Source: Brugia malayi (Eukaryota > Nematoda > Chromadorea > Rhabditida > Onchocercidae). From it: 64,000 bases of DNA. This document shows, one piece after another, positions 1 through 10,559 of the stretch. The stretch lies in assembly GCF_000002995.4 (NCBI RefSeq), contig NW_025062478.1, positions 7,354,001 through 7,418,000 on the forward strand, given 5' to 3'. The position numbers were made by a program, and so were the translations under genes. Under the pieces are notes generated by a model that worked only from the letters and a program-made list of their open reading frames with translations, ran no database searches and had not been told where the DNA came from. Position 1 is the stretch's first letter, and the number at the start of each line of letters is the position of its first letter.

Positions 1-1045
1 AATAAAATTTAATTCACCAATTTTTACAATAATTGCTATTGTTTTATTTACAACTTAACAAGCATTGATATCTCTGGATTTTCTATTTATCAGAAAGTTT
101 ATGCAATTTATTGATACTATAAAAATTCAAAAAGTAAATTATTATGCTGCGTCTTACTTTAATGCACTTTTAAAAGATTTAGACAATAAGATGTAGTTTT
201 TGCTCAATTTAGCAGAATTTTAAGCAATGATTGAATGATGGATGTTTTCTGCTTTTCACCGATATTTTCAATTTTCAAAAGTAAATCATATAGTCACATA
301 CAACTTTTCAGCAACATGATTATGAGCAGAAATGAACACAAATTGCTTGGTTGATGTGTATGTCAACGAAAACAACGATGACAATGATTTGACATTTGCA
401 ACGATTTGATACCTGATTTGATTTTAAGACACGAAATTATAAGGCTTCCAAATATTCAATTTTGTAAGTTGTTAGCGGTTGTAGATAATAGGAGACTTAA
501 TTTAAAAATTTTAGTACGTCACTTTTCCATTCTATCCCTTCTTTTTTTTTCTATTTTTCATTCTTTTATGTTTGGTTAATACAATGCTTCTGTAAGTGAA
601 TTACAGAGATTGTTGTATTGATCAATGTCAAGCATTTCAATCCAGTCATTCTCTAAATATTTTCCATAGTTCCAAAAAAGTCTTTTTTTAGAAATGAAGC
701 AAATCTGATGATAAAACCAACTTACTTACATTTTTTTCATCTTTGCTTTTGGTTACTTGCACAGAGAAAATGAACTTTCGAAAATTTGTTGTTTCGATGC
801 ATTCTATTCTGAAGGATTTGTCAACTTTTTCTTTTAATAATTTTTCTCGCGCTCTAACGCGCTCTTTCTGGCTTTTTTTTTTTGCAAATTATTAAAATTA
901 TATTTTTCTCTAAATCAAAGATTAGGGGCCCTAAGGTAATTAAAGCATTGAATAAGACATTATTAGTAATGGGCTATTATACGTTGAATTCAAGTGTACA
1001 TCAATCTGACAAAGCGGCTGACAATATCAACCATCAGTCGACTTC

Positions 1046-1164
1046 AGCGCTAATTTAGCGATGGTTTGCAGTCCTTTTGACTTTATTATCGATCACTTAA
1101 AATTATCCTTAGCGGTACCTTACGTTCTTGTATTTTCTTCCAAACCATCGCTAAATTAGCGCTA
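1046..1164. repeat. perfect 23-bp inverted repeat with 73-bp spacer
   Basis: The arm at 1046-1068 (AGCGCTAATTTAGCGATGG...) is the exact reverse complement of 1142-1164. Within each arm the core CGCTAATTTAGCG is itself a near-perfect palindrome, so each arm could also fold alone. The sequence is unusually GC-rich for its surroundings. It resembles the termini of a small foldback or MITE-type element or a cruciform-forming site. No flanking target-site duplication is evident. Confidence 0.8.
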
Positions 1165-1210
1165 GAAACCTTCTAATTTGTATCTTATAAACTCGAAGAA
1201 TTTGTGGGAA

Positions 1211-1380
1211 TTTCGTGAAATATTGAAATTTTCTGTGTGTGCACTCAAAATTTTTTGCCTCATCATGTCTGAAGATTAAAACTACAAATAATTTACAATT
1301 TTATCATACTATTCCGCTTTTCTAATATTATTAATCTTCTCTCAAATATATCAAATATAAATATAATCAGATTTTCTCTC
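1211..1380. repeat. diverged repeat, copy 1
   Basis: It shares three ordered blocks with 1691-1900: a 5' block TTTCGTGAAATATTGAAATT, a middle block around TTTTTTGC..CATCATGTCTG, and a 3' block beginning TAATATTATTAATC followed by (A)AATATAAATATAA. The spacing differs by about 40 bp through an insertion after the first block. It is probably a decayed member of a dispersed, non-coding repeat family; no transposase frame is present. Confidence 0.7.
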
Positions 1381-1690
1381 AAACATAATCGCATTATAGT
1401 TGATTGAATAATATAATAGTCTAGAAGCAAATTTGTGAAATATGATAATTAAGTTAATTGTCGTATATTTCATTTGCTTTCTGCCATGGGATGAGAATAG
1501 AAAGTCTAAAATAGATTCAATAAATAGCACTATCAGTGTGGCTAATGCACTGTGGCTTTAAAACTAGAAAGGGACACTTCATTTATTTATTGTCTGATAG
1601 TTTGAATTCAATTTTTTGAAACTAATCAGTTACTTTCGAAAACAGAAGTATAATAATAATTATTTCTTATGAGTTTCTTTTCGTGTTTCT

Positions 1691-1900
1691 TTTCGTGAAA
1701 TATTGAAATTTTTAGTGCGAGACGCAATAAGACAGTTAAGTTTGAGCAAAATTTTCCACTCACAATTTTTTGCTTCATGTTGTCTGGAATTATAACACTT
1801 CAAGTAACTCATACAATTCTACCATTCTGTTAAGATTTTTTAATATTATTAATCATCTCAAATATAATAAAATATAAATATAAGCAAATCTTCTTCTCTC
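1691..1900. repeat. diverged repeat, copy 2
   Basis: Same-orientation partner of 1211-1380, with the three blocks in the same order. Relative to copy 1 it carries an extra stretch of about 40 bp (about 1712-1750) between the first and second blocks. Divergence in the middle block suggests an old duplication. Confidence 0.7.
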
Positions 1901-3940
1901 TGCTTTGTTTCGAATGAGGAAATTAAAAAAAAAATTCTTCTTGCAATTGTACGTTCAGCTTTTATCATTGAGCGATAAATTTTTGAACTGTTGAAGATCA
2001 TGGATTCCATCATGGATCATGTAATCACTGAGAAACAAACAAATTTCTCATACTCCACGATCATCTCCTTAGGATTTTGTAAAATTTAAACTCACAATCG
2101 ACAGTTTCAGCACTATGTCATCACCGTTCTTTATACACAGTTTTTATTTCCAGCTAATATTTTGCAAGTTAAACTGTCAAGTTAATTAGCCTAAAGATAA
2201 AGCAATTTTCAAATCATTTTTCATTCTACTTAAAGGAAGTTGGGATAAGCCAATCAAGAGAAACACAAATGGGAGTAATCGCAAATTTTATCGGCTTCTG
2301 ATAGAGGAGCTAAATGTTTTGCATTTATTTGAACTAACAGCTATTAGTATACATATTTTTATTTTGAACTTAATTTTGTGTCATTGTGCCATAGGTTAAT
2401 TTAATGTTATTTATAAAGAAAATTAAGTTTTTCTTCACTGTCAACGGTAATTTTTAATCAGTTGATGATGTAAAAATCATTTAAATGATTATTTTTCTTA
2501 ACATATCTGAATGATTGCAAAACAGTTATTATCGATTCATTTTTTTTCATTTATTTCATTTCAAGTAATTTTTTTTTTTTTTTTTGTTATTTAAAAAGGA
2601 AATGAAACTTAGAGATTTACCGATCATCATATTTATTCATTATCACTCGTTATTTCTGATCTCGAAGAAAGGCAATAATTTTAGTCTGATTAAAGCTGAA
2701 TTGCTTATTTCGTTTTAGCTTATCTTGCTGATAAAAAGTAGAGGAGAGTAAAAGGAGTTCCAAATTAAGAAAGAGACATCAAACACGCTACGATTTATTT
2801 TGAAAGAGTCGGAGAAATTTCCATATCTCCTTCGTACCACGTTTCCTTGCAATCACTGTTCATTTATGACCCATAAAGTTTCAGATGATGCGAATTAATG
2901 CTGTAGATAAATATCCATTGCTAGTAGTATGCGAAGACATCACTGGTACTGATTTTAGATGTTAAAATCTTTGTCGTTTGAAAAAATCTTCAAACAGACG
3001 AGCATTTCCAGTGGCAGATATTGCAAAATTACTTATCTGGAAAGGTTTTTTTGATATTTATTTGGTTATTTCAATTTCGAATCTCTTCAAATTCCGCTTA
3101 AAATTTATAACAAATATATGATTGTAATGGTGATGGGAGATTTGTGGTGAAGCAATCATTCTATTCAGTTATTCAGTGACCATATTAGAGTGAAGTTTTA
3201 GAAATTGCAATTTTTTTTTTGCATTTGACTCTTTCACAACTCTCAACCAAAGATTAACTTTATATAATTTATAATGCATGGTTTGCTTCCTGAAAGTGGA
3301 TTTTTTTTAAAGCGATAACAAGATGCTGAATTTTTGGTAAAATCAAATCTGTCAATGCATATTTGCTATATTTACCAGCCTTTGCCATTCTGCGACAGCT
3401 TACTTCTTAAGTTTTTCATTTTTCTATTACGTTTGTTCTTTTATCCACAAACATGCCTGAAATTTTTAATTTTACTAAATTCCCATTTACAGTATTATCA
3501 TCAATACGGCTTTCAAAGCTTGTATAATTAGATTGTCATTCAAAATTTTCAAAAATTTAATTTTCACGATCTAAGAATTTAAAGTCGTCTATTGATTTAA
3601 AAAATAAAATTCTCCACGCTTTTAAAATGCTTAATCTTCAAAAAGCTCCATCAAAGCTAAGCGTTTGCAATTCGAGAATTTTAAAATTTTTTACCGAATT
3701 TTTTTACCCTTTGGATTGCATTTTTTAATTTCTTTAATAAGCAGATGTAGAATTTCTTATTTGTTAATAATTGCAAGGCTTCATATTACAGTGTAAAAGA
3801 TATATTTGTTAATGTCTTATATACTGTATCAAAAAATACTTTAATATGCGAAGGTAACAATTTTGAAGTTTTACGCCATCTCCAAGCGGTGCCGTTTCAA
3901 TGTAAATTTGGAGGAATTTTTAAAACATTAAGCAAATAAC

Positions 3941-3946
3941 TTCCAG
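3941..3946 (+). promoter_or_regulatory. candidate trans-splice acceptor upstream of 3993 gene
   Basis: TTCCAG ends 46 nt before the first ATG of the open frame at 3993. In-frame stops at 3948 and 3984 exclude upstream coding extension in the same exon. Nematode mRNAs commonly receive a spliced leader at such acceptors, but a cis-intron from a non-coding first exon is equally possible. Confidence 0.35.
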
Positions 3947-3992
3947 GTGATTAAGAATTTCAAGAAAGAAGAAAATCCACAATTAATTGATA

Positions 3993-5786
3993 ATGGACCA
4001 AGGCGGCTCAAGTTTACCATTTAAACCACCTTTTATAATGTCACGAAGTGAACTGGATCCGAATCCGTATGGAAATCGAAATCCATCGTTTGGTGGTAAT
4101 AACTTATATCAGATTTCAATGAATCTGAGAGAACATATTCTTATAGATCCATTAGGTGGCTCTGCATCGAGACTGATGAGACCTTCAAAATGTCATGAAC
4201 CCAGTCCTGAAATATGCCTTATCAATCCTAAGTTGCACTTGCTCAATGATTCGTTGGTTGTAATCAAACCTCTCCTGTCATCAGATTTACTAAAATCTCA
4301 GATAATAGAGAAACTTGCATCACCTTCAAATCTGACAATTGAAAAAGAAGCCATCTTCAGTGGGACAAACATTAATGCTATAAACAATCATATCGAAAGA
4401 ACAGTACCCAAAAAACCTCTTATCTTATTGGATGGACAAAATCAATTTACTAGTGGTTGCAAAGCGTTTCCGCTGCCGGCTGTACAAACTTCAGGAAAGA
4501 TCAGTGATAGAAAAGACGTCACATCCGAATCTTCTCTAATAAATAATACGACAAAAACTGATAATGAAATTATTGTGTTAAAAGCGAAAATTGATTCTCT
4601 CTATTCAAAATTGAAGGAAATTCAACAGAAACACCACAATACTGTTCAAAATTTGCAAGAAGATGAGGAAGGTAAGCTCGGCAATAACAACAACAGTATC
4701 GTCAATGTTAATTATGATGGAAGTGAACATTTGAAAATTAATAATGAAACTGAAGAATCTATCAGCTGTACAAATAAAACAATTACTCAGGTTTATCAGC
4801 ATCATACAAATAGTAATCAGAATAAAGGGATATTGAAGCAGCAGAATAATGAAGACACGATGAATTCTATGGAACAGAAAAAGTTAGGACTATCGAGACA
4901 ATTGTGCTGTACATGGGAAAACAATGATCAGTTTGGGAAAACAGAGTTAAGAGTTTCCAAAAAGCCCTTAAACTCGTCTGAAACTTTCCAAGAAAAAACA
5001 TCAGGTGAAAAGGAAGAGGATGCAGACATCGTTTTGATGGACTATTTTAAAGAAACGATAGAAAAAGAAATGAAAAATAATGATCAAAATCCAATGAGCA
5101 ACCAAATTGGCGAATTCAATTCCGCAAATCCAGTTGAGCCAAACAAAAACTATGACGTTGGCGGATTGCGATCTTCCGAGAGAACGTTGCAGCAAGCGGA
5201 TAAATTAAAGGATCATCAGTACAGGAATAGTGCTTCCTATAAGCTGGGAACAAAGGATACGATTATTGCAATGAAACGAATCCAAGAATTCTGGAATGCC
5301 ACATATCTCTCACCTTGTATCAAAAAAGCAAAGAATCTGGACACCAGTATTCAACATGAAAACGTAGTTCAAAATATTAGACCCTGCTTTCCTCGAGCTA
5401 ATTATTCCACACAATCACCAACCGTAGGGATTCAACAACCGATGTCCGGTTTTCAACTTCCAGTACGATTTGGATCAATGCTGTGCTTCCCTAATTTATC
5501 AATGTCTGCAGAAAACCATTCATATTTTGCGAATCCATACAGTTCGTTCTCACAATCAGAACCAGCTCCGTTCTTGACACCTAGTCAACCATTAAAACAG
5601 TCCTTACCAACGATGACTACTCCAATACAGGCTTATCAACAGTATCCAAACCCTTTGCTGAATGTGCAATTTTCATCAGTTGATAATGCAGTAAACGCTA
5701 TTCCTAATTGTCCAATCAGTTACTTACTGCCACAGAATAACTCCATGAACGAGAATAAACTGTTACTTAAAAATGGGTTAGTTTAA
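3993..5786 (+). CDS. unrecognised Asn/Ser/Gln-rich, largely disordered protein
   Basis: I do not recognise the family. The frame is open for 597 codons in a single exon, extremely long for this AT-rich background, so it is almost certainly coding. The start is the ATG at 3993; TAA at 3984 closes the frame just upstream (a TTG at 3987 is not a eukaryotic start). The protein begins MDQGGSSLPFKPP. Residues about 190-223 (from NEIIVLKAKIDSLYSKLKEI) have heptad spacing of hydrophobics typical of a short coiled coil. A second short helix lies near DYFKETIEKEMK. The C-terminal about 130 residues are rich in Pro, Gln, Ser and Tyr, like a low-complexity RNA- or condensate-associated region. No signal peptide, membrane span or catalytic motif is visible. 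The end is uncertain: a weak donor (GG|GTTAGT at 5777) overlaps the stop, and candidate exons lie at 6296 and 6596. Confidence 0.85.
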   Translation: MDQGGSSLPFKPPFIMSRSELDPNPYGNRNPSFGGNNLYQISMNLREHILIDPLGGSASRLMRPSKCHEPSPEICLINPKLHLLNDSLVVIKPLLSSDLLKSQIIEKLASPSNLTIEKEAIFSGTNINAINNHIERTVPKKPLILLDGQNQFTSGCKAFPLPAVQTSGKISDRKDVTSESSLINNTTKTDNEIIVLKAKIDSLYSKLKEIQQKHHNTVQNLQEDEEGKLGNNNNSIVNVNYDGSEHLKINNETEESISCTNKTITQVYQHHTNSNQNKGILKQQNNEDTMNSMEQKKLGLSRQLCCTWENNDQFGKTELRVSKKPLNSSETFQEKTSGEKEEDADIVLMDYFKETIEKEMKNNDQNPMSNQIGEFNSANPVEPNKNYDVGGLRSSERTLQQADKLKDHQYRNSASYKLGTKDTIIAMKRIQEFWNATYLSPCIKKAKNLDTSIQHENVVQNIRPCFPRANYSTQSPTVGIQQPMSGFQLPVRFGSMLCFPNLSMSAENHSYFANPYSSFSQSEPAPFLTPSQPLKQSLPTMTTPIQAYQQYPNPLLNVQFSSVDNAVNAIPNCPISYLLPQNNSMNENKLLLKNGLV

Positions 5787-6295
5787 TCACTCCAAATTCT
5801 TAAAAATGAATCCAAGGATTTCTACATTAATTTAAAGATTCTAAAACTTAAATTTTGAACCATAACTGGTTTAAAAGAACACAAGAATCTATAACAAAAA
5901 CATATGGAATATAGAAAATAGTAATATAGAAGTTTCCACAGCGATTAAAAGTTGAATTAAAATTGCGTGATAACTTGTAATTTCTTGATTTGATCCTATC
6001 TGATCCATTCAAAACGAAGAATATAAATTATCCCAAAACCATCATATCATCAGTTCCGAAAAGACAAGCCTTTCATGTTGACTACTTCAAATGAGACTTA
6101 CTGCTTTAAAATTTCTGTCTTTTGAATTAGGTCTTAAGCTAATCACCTTATTTTAACGTCGCATTTCCTTGCAACAAATTTAGGAGATAGTAGTTAATTT
6201 AAATGGACAAAGATCAAGAGTGTGAAATCTTTTAGAAAAAATCTTGAAAAACTTGCTTGCGGCATTAATTCTAGAACATGAAATTGCTTTTACAG

Positions 6296-6402
6296 CTCAA
6301 GAACCCTCTCCACTCGTTCCAGCTGCCAATATGCCAACAGATGCTGGTAGATTTCATAGTTTAATTACGGAAAACAAAAAGCTATTTGTAACTGGAATTG
6401 AT
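6296..6402 (+). CDS. putative further exon (QEPSPLVPAANM...)
   Basis: A strong acceptor, CTTTTACAG ending at 6295, is followed by an open frame of 35 codons (QEPSPLVPAANMPTDAGRFH and onward to ...TGID) and a usable donor GAT|GTAATA at 6403. Entry phase is 1, exit phase 0. Its Pro/Asn-rich composition resembles the C-terminus of the 3993 gene. However, the phase does not match the weak donor at 5777; it would need a donor such as ATC A|GTTACT about 70 nt before the stop of the large exon. It may be the penultimate exon of that gene, part of a separate small gene, or chance. Confidence 0.35.
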
Positions 6403-6595
6403 GTAATAGAAATCATACCATTTAAAAAAAAAAAAAAGACTTCATCTAAATATGACCTTAAGATTAGAGAGAAATCATTAATGAAATTTTTGAACATTTC
6501 TGAAGCTTTAACTTGAACTCCTCAAATGTGGATACTTCACATTCCATAAATTGCGCCAAGTTCATATAAAATTAACTCAGAAGTTACTTGTTTAG

Positions 6596-6733
6596 GACAT
6601 GGAAAAACAAAATATTAAAATATCAAACTTGAAAACACTGCCAAGAAACGAAGAATTACAAATTCCGAGTACATGTAATCTTCTCGCGATCCCTCAGGCT
6701 ACAACGATGAACAATTATAATTCCTATTATTAG
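6596..6733 (+). CDS. putative terminal exon (DMEKQNIKIS...)
   Basis: TTGTTTAG ends at 6595 and is followed by 45 open codons to TAG at 6731-6733. The frame joins in phase 0 to the donor at 6403, giving ...VTGID-DMEKQN..., and ends in an Asn/Tyr-rich tail. An in-frame TAG overlaps the acceptor, so the frame is bounded by it, as expected of an exon. It could alternatively be translated from its own ATG at 6599. Interpreted as the last exon of the 3993 gene, with low-moderate confidence. Confidence 0.35.
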   Translation, partial: DMEKQNIKISNLKTLPRNEELQIPSTCNLLAIPQATTMNNYNSYY

Positions 6734-7708
6734 AAATGTTACTGATATGCTTTATAAAGTTCTCTTGATAAATTGTTTATCCACCACTTGAGATTGTGTT
6801 ACAAAATGCTCTGCCTGTATGTTAGGGCGAATACTTCTCGAGATATTGCTACATTTAAAAGTTACTCCAACCTAACTCTGTTATTGCTTATCATATACTA
6901 TATCCACGATGACCAAATAAAAATTTAAAAAAAACATAAAGTTACTGGCAGAGCAAATGTGCTTTATGCAATACATTTCAGATAAACAATCGCGAAAATC
7001 AAAAAGACTTATACCAACGGGTGCTTTTTCCCCTTTCTTTTCCGAAATTACGCAGTAAAAATTGCAAACAATAGAGGGTTGCACAATTTTAGCACTTTCG
7101 GAAGCCCCAACACACACAATGGTCAAAAAATGTTGCAAAAATTTGAGAAATACCTCGTAGCCGTGCAAATTCATATTTCTGATATATACCAGCGAAGAGT
7201 TATCCTTTTGTAACAGTGATAAGTCAAAAATATCTTATACTTGATGATTTAATTTCTGGTGTTACATGCAGAAACTTTGGTAAGCTCGATCAAGTTGCTA
7301 AAAATAATTTAAAACTAAAATCATAAAAACTACTCCAACTCGTGTCATCTTTAGGACAGAATAGGTTCTGTACATATAAATACCGAAAAAGCATGCATTG
7401 AGAATCGTTTCGTGTTTTGTGGACATATGAACTTTGAAAGACCAAAAAATGCAAAATTAACGAATCTGTGAAGTGAACGATAGTTGCAGATATTCGCATG
7501 TTCCTAACCAACAAAATACAAGGCTAACTACAACAAAAGTGCATTAGAAAAATGAACAGTGTAGAAATGCAACTTTCATTCTTTAAAAAAATAATTAGCA
7601 ATGAACATACAAAAGGGGAATCCTTGTTATATTTCCCCCATATATAATATAACAAGAACAGTTCATCAACATTAACGTACAGAACTAATCAATCACTTCA
7701 TTTTTTCA
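6734..7708. other. intergenic gap between convergent genes
   Basis: The upstream gene points right and the GLRX3-like gene points left, so both 3' ends face this gap. Frames here on the minus strand (6881-7174, 7290-7514) lack splice context or family signal and were not called. The GLRX3 3' UTR must begin at 7708 and run leftward; it contains the 11-bp stem hairpin at 7623-7656. I see no canonical AATAAA on the minus strand close to the stop. Confidence 0.6.
7623..7656 (-). repeat. hairpin in the GLRX3-like 3' UTR
   Basis: CTTGTTATATT (7623-7633) pairs perfectly with AATATAACAAG (7646-7656) around a 12-nt loop. It lies 53-86 nt past the stop codon of the minus-strand gene, so the transcript should carry it. 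It could be a 3' end-processing or stability element; no family is recognised. Confidence 0.6.
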
Positions 7709-10498
7709 TCAGCTCGATTTAGGTATTTTCTCCACAAAATCAGGATTCTTCAACTCCTCTGTAACCACATCCAAACCACCGATTAGTTCACCATTCAAAT
7801 ACAGCTGCGGATAAGTTGGCCAGTTGCTATATTCTTTCAATCCTTCTCGTATCTAATTCCAATATTAGAAAATAGAGGATATTAGAAAATATCATAAGTG
7901 ATAAATCAATAAATCCTGCTTGCACTGTTCAGTCTAATGCATAAAAAAATCATAACCATAATAAAGTTAGATACATGATTATTATACTCCAAATCGTAAC
8001 ATAAAAGCCAACAAATGAGATGATGCAAGCACTTAAATTTATATTCAAAAAGCTATCGTCCATTTACGAAATTTTTCTAAATTTCCACTTTACAGTTATT
8101 ACAATTAAAGAATCAGTTTGCTTGACGAAAGTGTCTGCAGGGATTGGGCTCAGACATCGATTTACTTTCGATGAAGAGAGTCTTCAATATTTGATAAAAT
8201 ACGAAAATTTCGAAGCCACCACGAAAAAAAAAATAAAATCATGAAATTTTTTTTTTTTTGAATCAACATCAGCAGTAAAATGTCAAGTTTCTTTTTAACA
8301 AATATAACGAAAAATCAGATAACTAAAAGCAGAAAGACGTACCTCATCATCTTTAAGGATATCAAAATATGAATACTCAGCGTTAATCCCAGCTAGCAGT
8401 TCAATAATCTTCTTGCTGAATTCTGCAAATCGAAGAGGGGAAAATTGAAACCACAAATGCTCCTTTTTTAAAAATACATCAAGAATAATTTGTCGCGTCA
8501 ACTATTAGAATTTAGAAAATAACAGAGCTTACTGCATTGAGGTGCTTTAGGACTTCCTTTCATGAAAAGCATTAGAGGAGCCTGATTGATTAATGCTTTT
8601 AATCTTTCATTGCTATTCTGAAATAACTATTTAACTTAATTAGAGAGAGAAAATAGAAAAAAAGGTTGCTAAATAAGACTTGGCTTCAGAAATGAATTTG
8701 TGACAAAAACTTACCTTCAGTTTCGGCAATTTACTGCGAAAGTCAGGATCATTTAACTCTTCTTTGAGAATATCTAGGCCACCAATAAGTTCGCCATTCA
8801 AATAAAGCTGTGGAAATGTAGGCCAATGGCTATATTCTTTTAATCCTTGTCTCACCTGCATTTTTTTTAAAACAAATGGTATATAACTCAATATGTATTA
8901 TTTTTTTTTTTTTTGTTATAAACTATAGAAATGTTCATAACAATAATAATAATTACTATTATTATTAAAAGACAACTGGACCTAACAAAACTTTTGTTAC
9001 GGGTTAATGAAAAATATTACCTCATCGTCTTCCAAGACATCAAAACTTGAAAAATCTGCATTTACCGCACGTAAAAGATTAACAATTTGACTGCTGAATC
9101 CTTAAATGGATTTTAAATTAAAATTGGCACAGTAGAAAAGTCTTTTCGAAGACTAAAAATCCTCGCGAATATAGATAATCAACACATTTTTCTAAATTCT
9201 GCAAAAAAAAATTATTTCTTATAACAAACCGCATTTTGGGTTATCTGGTGTTCCCTTCATAAAAAGCGTAAGAGGAGAGTGATGGACCAGTGATTTCATC
9301 CTATTATTCACATCCTGAAAACAAACAAATTAAGAAATGCTTATGCCTTACAAGGTGGAAAATTAGCTAAAAGAATGCTAGATTACAAGAAAGCAACATA
9401 AAGCATTTTGGGTCTATTATTCCATATCGTGCTTTTACGAGCTGCAAAGGAAGAAATCTACATACACCATAAAAGAAATGAGAGATGTAGAATACATAAC
9501 AACTTCTGATAATAGACGAATTTGATGCAAATTTACATTTTTCTCATCATCGATTGGTTTTGTTGTCATGTTAGTAACGCCTTCAACAAAATTGTGCTTA
9601 ATGATTTTTATTCTTAATTTAGCCGGATCGAATCCTTGTAAACGATCGACTTCCTTCCCTTTCTGAAATTAATCATTTCTAAAAAAAATAACAAGGACAA
9701 AAACTTTACCGTTAGGAATGACTATCCCGCTGTATTCTTTATTTGTCACAATGAATAAAATGGAATAAATAAAACATGCAGCAAACTTGAGATTTGAAAC
9801 TGTATCATCATAATTTGAAATTGGATGCTGAGAATAACAATAGCTGAATAATAATTTTTCAGACCCAGTGTGCTACATTACTAACTCCTTACTGTGAAAT
9901 AAATCCAATGTATGATTATAAATGGCGAATAAAATCATTTACTAAAAATTGGAAACCTTAAAAAACAGAACGGTTGGAGCTGCGACAATTTTATTCGCAA
10001 CTGATATTCCGGCAACTTCTTCTGCTTCCACTACAGCAAAATCAAAACACTTTAGTTCATCTTTAAATTCTAATAATAAATTATTGAGTTGCTCACATAT
10101 TTCACACCATTTTGCAGAGAAATGCACTAGAGCATATCTGAAACACATGCTTATTTGTTTTTAAAAGATTTACATCATTTAGAAAGGAGATCATAAAAGG
10201 GATCATAATTTCGTTAGTCAAAGAGATTTGCAAACTTACGATGCTTAGGAAGTTAACAGCATGTCATGTGCTGTATATACTTGATGATATTATATCAGCA
10301 ACATCATTCCAACAAAGGGAAAAAGTTTAGCTCGCAAAGTGGTTAGAAATGGAATGAAATTTCATAGGTCAAAAAGGCGTCACTTACACCATGTTATCGG
10401 TTAGGTATAAAACTAATATCGGAAAATAATGATGGAACGAACTCAGTCATTCTGATGAATTGATTGAATTCATCCTCGTTTTTTAATAGTTTTGCCAT
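7709..10498 (-). CDS. glrx-3: monothiol glutaredoxin 3 / PICOT-like (Trx-Grx-Grx)
   Basis: The family binds and delivers [2Fe-2S] clusters in the cytosol and nucleus using glutathione. Exons: 10498-10443, 10137-9957, 9662-9537, 9314-9230, 9100-9021, 8855-8715, 8617-8533, 8422-8343, 7852-7709. All junctions keep frame and give about 325 residues, close to the usual about 335. Domains: thioredoxin fold, about residues 1-105, with [10 protein letters not shown]; first glutaredoxin, about 125-220, with LFMKGTP, C-G-F-S created across an exon junction, WPTFPQLYL and GGLD; second glutaredoxin, about 225-325, with [16 protein letters not shown] and GGLD but C-K-F-S at the cluster-ligand motif. Exons 4-6 and 7-9 have matching sizes (85/80/141 and 85/80/144 nt including stop) and phases, so the two glutaredoxin domains arose by duplication of an exon triplet. 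The first intron uses a weak donor GTTCGT; that junction is the least certain. Confidence 0.93.
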
Positions 10499-10510
10499 AT
10501 CTTGATCTGA
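10499..10510 (-). promoter_or_regulatory. trans-splice-like acceptor before GLRX3 start codon
   Basis: On the minus strand TTTTCAG ends at 10507 and the first ATG follows after 8 nt (10498). This is the usual arrangement of a spliced-leader addition site in nematodes. It fixes the N-terminus as [11 protein letters not shown], which aligns in length with other PICOT proteins. Confidence 0.5.
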
Positions 10511-10559
10511 AAAGCAGCATGTTATTATGAAACCATTTCAACGATTAGAATATCATTTT

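Larger units (their letters stand above)
1..3940. other. AT-rich intergenic region
   Basis: No coding frame in this stretch has a convincing start, splice sites or protein-like composition. It holds a 23-bp inverted repeat (1046-1164), a diverged direct-repeat pair (1211-1380 and 1691-1900), several T tracts (for example about 2570-2585) and a 16-bp palindrome at 2475-2490. The last few hundred bases are presumably the promoter of the gene starting at 3993, but no specific element is recognisable. Confidence 0.7.

Noticed and set aside
4605..5195. Minus-strand frames inside the large 3993-5786 exon
   Set aside because: Antisense shadows of a much longer, better supported plus-strand frame.
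6881..7174. 97-codon minus-strand frame past the GLRX3-like stop
   Set aside because: Lies in or beyond the 3' UTR, ends in hydrophobic low-complexity residues and has no partner exons.
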